Positions 60,062 through 64,000 of a DNA stretch of 64,000 nt are shown here, one piece after another. Position numbers and translations under genes: made by a program. Every line of letters begins with the position of its first letter. Position 1 is the stretch's first letter. Source of the stretch: Bacteroidales bacterium (GTDB taxonomy: Bacteria; Bacteroidota; Bacteroidia; Bacteroidales; F082). The stretch is from contig CAAGIO010000005.1 of the NCBI GenBank assembly GCA_900769945.1, positions 97,710-161,709 of the forward strand. The letters run 5' to 3'. The notes beneath the pieces were generated by a model, which saw only the letters and a list, made by a program, of their open reading frames with translations, ran no database searches and was not told the DNA's origin.

Positions 60062-62593
60062 ATGAAAAAATGGTTTTTCTTCCTAATATTCATATCTCTT
60101 CTTCCAAATATCATCTTTGGTCAGAAGAATGAAGGGTTGTTGTTTGGAAGGATTACCGATGAGAATGGCAAATCCATTGAGTTTGTTAATGTTGCAGTTC
60201 TAAACACCCAATATGGCGTGGTATCTGATAGCCGTGGCAACTATAGTCTTCAGATGCCTGCCGATACACTAATGGAGGTGGTCTTCTCCTTTATCGGTTA
60301 CGAGGAACAGTCGTATAAGATTAAGCTTAAGGATGGAGATAAGATACGTAAAGATGTGACGCTCAATGTTATTTCTACTATCCTTCCTGATGCAATGGTT
60401 CAGGATAAGGCGATAAAGACCTCGACTATTACACGTCTTGATGCTCGGGAGACAGTGCTTCTTCCAACGTCAGGCGCAGGTGGAGTGGAGGATATGGTCA
60501 AGACGCTGCCCGGCGTTAGCTCGACTAATGAACTCAGCTCACAATATAATGTGCGTGGCGGAAATTTCGATGAGAATCTTATCTATGTGAATGGTATAGA
60601 GATATATAAACCCTTTCTCGTAGGTTCAGGTCAACAGGAGGGTCTTAGCTTTATCAACTCCCGCCTTATCTCAAATATCGACTTCTCTGCCGGCGGCTTC
60701 TCCTCAGAATACGGTGATAAACTGTCATCTGTTCTCGATATATCTTATAAAAACCCTACAATAACGGCAGGCTCATTGACACTCAGTATGTTGGGCGCAG
60801 AAGCCCATGCCGAGGGCAGGACAGCCAAAGGCAAACTCAGCTACCTTATCGGCGCAAGGTATAAAAACACAAAATACCTTCTCGGTAATATGGATACTAA
60901 AGGTACTTATCAGCCAAATTTTACTGATGTACAAGGTCTTATGACTTTTAACGCCTCTCCCAGACTTGAGATTTCAGCTCTTGGATATTATTCACGCAAC
61001 AGCTATCTGATGATTCCTGCAACTCGTGAGACAGACTTCGGTAATCTTCAGGCCTCTTATAGGTTGAAAATCTATTTCGATGGTCATGAGTTGAGCAAAT
61101 ATTCAACGGGGTTGGGCGCACTGTCCTTTAATTACTCCCCAAATGAAGACATCTTGTTAAGGCTTATTGTGTCGGCATATTCTGCCGTTGAATCTGAAAC
61201 TTATGATGTTCAGGGTCAATATTGGATTGGGCAGCTTGAGACGAATCCGGGAAGCGAACAACAAGGCGATGTCATTACTAATCAAGGCGTTGGCACTTAT
61301 GTGGAGCACGCACGCAACTTCTTCTATTCCCAAGTGATAAATATTGACCATAAAGGTGCGTATAATTATAGCGACAATACTCTGAAATGGGGATTGCGCT
61401 TTCAACATCAGAATATCGATGATGTGATAAATGAATGGGATATGGTTGATTCCGCTGGTTATACTCAACCCCATGTTGTTGATTCAATACTGAATCCTAA
61501 TAATCCTTTACAAACCCCTCTCGAACTTAAGAATGTCGCAAATAGTCATAATGTTATTAATATTAACAATGTTGATGGCTTTGTCCAGAACTCATGGCAG
61601 TTTGAGAATGATAAAGATGATGTTTGGGTTCTGACGGCAGGTCTTCGCGCAAATTATTGGGGCTATAATGGTGAGATTAATGTTAGCCCTCGTTTGGGAC
61701 TTGCTTTTAAGCCACATTGGGAGCGCGATATGATTTTCAGGTTGTCGGGTGGCGTTTATGTCCAGCCGCCGTTCTATCGCGAGATTCGTATGTTTGACGG
61801 AAGCCTCGTCTCTCCGGAGATGGCATCGTCTCAGAAATCGTTGCAGGTGGTGCTCGGTCATGAATATAACTTTATCGCATGGGAACGCCCCTTCGTCCTT
61901 ACTACAGAGTTGTTTTACAAGAAGTTAAAAGATATTATCCCTTATGAGGTTGACAATATCCGCATCCGTTATTTTGCCGACCAGAAGGCGTCAGGCTATT
62001 CCACAGGTATCGATATGAAGATTAATGGGGAGTTCGTGAAGGGTATCGAGAGTTGGGCGTCATTATCGATAATGAAGTCTGCGGAGAATATTAGGTATTT
62101 CGTTGATAGCAATGGCTACTTGTTGTCACAGACCGATGTGAACAATGGTGCAGATTATGATCATGACACTATTATCCGTGGAATCCCGCGTCCCTCCGAC
62201 CAAAGGATTAACTTCGCAATCTTCTTCCAAGATTATATTCCTTTCATCCCGTCTTTCAAGGTTAATCTGAAATTGATTTTTGGTACAGGATTGCCATTCG
62301 GTCCTTCAGAATCAGAGAGATATGCTCAAAAGATGAGAATGACAGCCTATCGTCGTGTTGATATTGGCTTTAGCAAACAACTCATTGGTGGTGATAATGC
62401 CATGTCTTTTGGACCTCGAAATCCGTTAAAATTTATTAGAAACTGTTGGCTTAGCCTTGAGGTCTTCAACTTGCTCGGAGTGAATAACGTAAGCTCGTAC
62501 ATGTGGGTCACCGATATATATAATATTCAGTATGCGGTGCCTAATTATCTGACAAACAGACAGTTAAATCTTAAACTAATATTAGAGTTCTAA
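60062..62593 (+). CDS. TonB-dependent receptor with carboxypeptidase-like N-terminal domain
   Basis: About 843 residues. Signal peptide to IIFG-QKN. A carboxypeptidase regulatory-like domain follows (GRITDENGKSIEFVNVAVLNTQYGVVSDSRGNYSLQMP), then the plug (GGVEDMVKTLPGVSSTNELSSQYNVRGGNFDENLIYVNGIEI) and a 22-strand-type barrel ending with an aromatic residue (LNLKLILEF). It imports a ligand across the outer membrane using TonB energy. There is no SusD-like partner, glycan enzyme or regulator beside it, so the ligand may be a siderophore, a cofactor or a peptide; undecided. Its end overlaps the convergent thioesterase gene by 4 bases. Confidence 0.92.
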   Translation: MKKWFFFLIFISLLPNIIFGQKNEGLLFGRITDENGKSIEFVNVAVLNTQYGVVSDSRGNYSLQMPADTLMEVVFSFIGYEEQSYKIKLKDGDKIRKDVTLNVISTILPDAMVQDKAIKTSTITRLDARETVLLPTSGAGGVEDMVKTLPGVSSTNELSSQYNVRGGNFDENLIYVNGIEIYKPFLVGSGQQEGLSFINSRLISNIDFSAGGFSSEYGDKLSSVLDISYKNPTITAGSLTLSMLGAEAHAEGRTAKGKLSYLIGARYKNTKYLLGNMDTKGTYQPNFTDVQGLMTFNASPRLEISALGYYSRNSYLMIPATRETDFGNLQASYRLKIYFDGHELSKYSTGLGALSFNYSPNEDILLRLIVSAYSAVESETYDVQGQYWIGQLETNPGSEQQGDVITNQGVGTYVEHARNFFYSQVINIDHKGAYNYSDNTLKWGLRFQHQNIDDVINEWDMVDSAGYTQPHVVDSILNPNNPLQTPLELKNVANSHNVININNVDGFVQNSWQFENDKDDVWVLTAGLRANYWGYNGEINVSPRLGLAFKPHWERDMIFRLSGGVYVQPPFYREIRMFDGSLVSPEMASSQKSLQVVLGHEYNFIAWERPFVLTTELFYKKLKDIIPYEVDNIRIRYFADQKASGYSTGIDMKINGEFVKGIESWASLSIMKSAENIRYFVDSNGYLLSQTDVNNGADYDHDTIIRGIPRPSDQRINFAIFFQDYIPFIPSFKVNLKLIFGTGLPFGPSESERYAQKMRMTAYRRVDIGFSKQLIGGDNAMSFGPRNPLKFIRNCWLSLEVFNLLGVNNVSSYMWVTDIYNIQYAVPNYLTNRQLNLKLILEF

Positions 62594-63012
62594 TCGCGGT
62601 GAATGATAAAGTTCGTGAGTCGGCAAGAAAGAATCATCTCGCCCTGCTCATCTTTCACATCGATGTTCCAGACGTGTGTGTGTCTTCCTTGGTGAAGACA
62701 TTTTGCTTCAGCATAAATGTAGGTGTTTATCTTGGCAGCTTTCATATAGTTTGATGTGATGTTCAGCCCTCTTATCTCATTGTGTTCCAATCCAACAAGG
62801 AAAGAAGAGCCTACTCCGCCAACGCTTTCTGCAAAAGCTACGCCCGCTCCACCATGCATGATGCCGAATGGTTGTGTCAGCTCTTTCTTAATAAACATAC
62901 GAGCGTGAACAAATCCAGCGTTAACTTTAAGATACTCAATGCCTAAAAATTCCATCATGGTATCTTTGTTCAATGCTTTTATTTCTTCAAGATTATTACA
63001 TTTTCCTAACAT
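62590..63012 (-). CDS. PaaI family hotdog thioesterase
   Basis: 140 residues from MLGKCNNLEEIKALN. The single hotdog domain carries QPFGIMHGGAGVAFAESVGGVGS, the active-site helix of PaaI/MenI-type acyl-CoA thioesterases (HGG..xxExxG), and LNITSNYMKAAKINTYIYAEAKCLHQGRHTHVW. Candidate substrates are 1,4-dihydroxy-2-naphthoyl-CoA or phenylacetyl-type CoA esters. The reading frame stays open up to 63339, but the -7 box at 63025-63032 fixes the start: the ATG lies only about 6 bases after the predicted transcription start, and the longer frame runs into an IS remnant. Confidence 0.88.
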   Translation of the reverse strand: MLGKCNNLEEIKALNKDTMMEFLGIEYLKVNAGFVHARMFIKKELTQPFGIMHGGAGVAFAESVGGVGSSFLVGLEHNEIRGLNITSNYMKAAKINTYIYAEAKCLHQGRHTHVWNIDVKDEQGEMILSCRLTNFIIHRD

Positions 63013-63024
63013 ATTCTTTTTTTG

Positions 63025-63032
63025 CAAAGATA
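63025..63032 (-). promoter_or_regulatory. -7 promoter element deciding the thioesterase start
   Basis: Reverse-strand TATCTTTG followed by GCAAA. It gives a nearly leaderless message for the ATG at 63012. Confidence 0.58.
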
Positions 63033-63171
63033 TAAAGAACTTTCGTAATAATTGCAGTATGAGGGTGAAATTTGATAAGTGGGTGGTACATATTAAGTTT
63101 TTTGTTACCTCACCATATTGTTTCTTTCGGCAGTAGGAGGCGTATATGGTGGTTTTTGGAGAAAGAATTAC

Positions 63172-63639
63172 CCTAGAAAAACTTGACACTTTTGGATGCC
63201 TTAAAACAAAAGTGTATGAGAACAAAAGTAAAACGTGAAAAAGATTGCGTCCTGAACGAAGCGACCGGTCAGTATGAATGGGTATGGGTAGAATCCACTC
63301 GTTACATTCATGACGAAGAAGATCGAGTACTTGCTGCACTTGATTTCCTTAAAGGCGATAATACGCCGGAAGAATTGGTTGAGAAATATCACATTTCCAA
63401 CATTCAGGTGCTGTTTTCCCGGGTAGGTCGTTATCTTTCTGAAAATCGTTTAGTATCTTTGCAGGAGAAAAACGATGATACGGCATCAGGACTTATCCAT
63501 CATTCTGACAGAGGTAGCCAGTACTGTAGTTCCGCCTACGTGAAAGAGCTAAAGGCGCATAATATAATGATAAGCATGACACAAAATAGTAGTAAATCTA
63601 ATTAGTTAATCGCATCCAATTCTGTCAACTAATTTTAGG
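63172..63639 (+). mobile_element. IS3-family element, internally deleted, with inverted repeat ends
   Basis: The left end 63172-63199 and the reverse complement of the right end 63612-63639 agree at 21 of 28 positions, sharing CCTA, TTGACA and TTGGATGC. Between them lies one fused ORF joining an OrfA-like beginning to a piece of the OrfB integrase core. The element is about 470 bp, whereas intact IS3 members are 1.2-1.5 kb, so most of the transposase is missing. No clear target duplication was found. Confidence 0.72.
63216..63605 (+). pseudogene. Fused IS3 OrfA-OrfB remnant
   Basis: About 129 codons from MRTKVKREKDCVLNEATGQY. The first 85 or so residues look like an IS3 OrfA-type helix-turn-helix partner (LAALDFLKGDNTPEELVEKYHISNIQVL, GRYLSENRL). 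They run in frame into GLIHHSDRGSQYCSSAYVKEL and IMISMTQNSSKSN, the block around the second Asp of the IS3 DDE integrase core. The catalytic first Asp and final Glu regions are absent, so it cannot be an active transposase. An earlier ATG at 63183 lies within the left inverted repeat. Confidence 0.8.
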
Positions 63640-64000
63640 AATAGTCAGAAATACTGTTCCTGATAGTACAAGACGGATTTTGCTACTTAGATAAACTTTA
63701 TTTATTTTGGACCATGATTCCTGAATTTCATACGAAAATCGGACTTGACCTCCTTAAATTCTAATATTTCATGTATAAAAGAGTTTCGACATGGAGAACC
63801 AACTGAATGAAGGGATGTTTCTTTTTGTGGCACCCTGACTTCATCAATTGGAAAATAGCGATATTTTATTACATTGATTGATAAATAGTCGATACTGAAA
63901 TTTAGTATAAATATTTGGTTATCAATAAAATAATTGCGATTTTTCTTGCATGTATCCACAATTTTATGTAACTTTGCACTCGAAAACCTTGCAGAAAATC
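63640..64000. other. Right-end stretch without a supported gene
   Basis: A reverse-strand frame of 85 codons (63702-63959) begins at GTG and has no recognisable family; I do not call it a gene. The DNA is AT-rich. A -7 box on the forward strand at 63969-63976 probably belongs to a gene outside the window. Confidence 0.4.
63969..63976 (+). promoter_or_regulatory. -7 promoter element for a gene beyond the right edge
   Basis: TAACTTTG followed by CACTC fits TAnnTTTG. Confidence 0.45.

Noticed and set aside
62590..63339. A 249-codon reading of the hotdog thioesterase starting at 63339
   Set aside because: The first 109 codons run through an IS remnant and a promoter box, and have no family similarity; the hotdog protein begins at 63012.
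63702..63959. An 85-codon reverse-strand frame at the right edge
   Set aside because: It begins with GTG and has no recognisable domain or promoter; probably non-coding or a repeat fragment.

Overview
The window looks like a chromosomal contig from a member of the Bacteroidota, most likely Bacteroidales or a near relative, of moderate to low GC. The evidence is consistent. Promoters carry the Bacteroidota -7 element TAnnTTTG, and Shine-Dalgarno signals are mostly absent. Three proteins end in type IX secretion (T9SS) sorting domains. GldB, PorT-like barrels, LptE/LptC, DUF5020, DUF3822 and a GYDIA-type GHMP kinase are present, and ATP synthase subunit a has a long exported N-terminal extension. 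Gene density is high and almost everything is housekeeping or envelope biology.

Layout. 0-5 kb: partial panC, tRNA-Arg(CCU), an orphan Vsr-type endonuclease, a YeiH-type permease, an exported choloylglycine-hydrolase-family amidase and a GNAT acetyltransferase. 5-10 kb: ATP synthase operon atpB-E-F-H-A-G without atpD/atpC. 10-12.4 kb: GHMP kinase and HMG-CoA reductase (mevalonate pathway). 12.5-18.1 kb: three secreted proteins with T9SS tails. 18.4-25.7 kb: groS-groL, then a separate operon pheT / sigma-54 activator / lptE / TPR protein / secG. 25.9-31.4 kb: a broken lipoprotein gene, two M24B aminopeptidases, a DUF5020 outer-membrane protein and an NCS2 purine permease. 31.8-34.1 kb: divergent PorT-like barrels and a catalytically dead, internally shortened NadE-like protein. 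34-46.4 kb: purine salvage enzymes, cinA, gldB, yifB, an acyl-ACP thioesterase, holA, a radical SAM protein, DUF3822, rsmD and a C69 dipeptidase. 46.5-50.4 kb: an accessory block (IS5 remnant, S41 protease, flavin reductase-like lipoprotein, GNAT, NUDIX, ClbS/DfsB) on the 3' side of tRNA-Phe. 50.6-58.0 kb: coaX, an outer-membrane protein, a TPR protein, lptC, a CNNM/CorC protein and a PpiD-like foldase. 58.4-64 kb: DegT aminotransferase, rpmB, a solitary TonB-dependent receptor, a hotdog thioesterase, and a deletion derivative of an IS3-family element still bounded by 28-bp imperfect inverted repeats.

How the genes work together. Envelope biogenesis is a recurring theme (lptE, lptC, secG, PpiD-like foldase, PorT-like barrels, GldB, T9SS cargo, TonB receptor). 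Purine handling is another (DUF5020 barrel, NCS2 permease, nucleoside phosphorylase, AMP nucleosidase). CoA precursor synthesis is represented by panC and coaX.

I found no CRISPR array, prophage, restriction system or obvious defence cassette, and I do not claim a complete new system. The observations most worth a second look are the dead NadE-like protein, the internally deleted IS3 element with intact ends, the palindromic TAnnTTTGCAAAnnTA divergent promoter, the mevalonate gene pair, and the accessory block with ClbS and its odd tiny leader ORFs.
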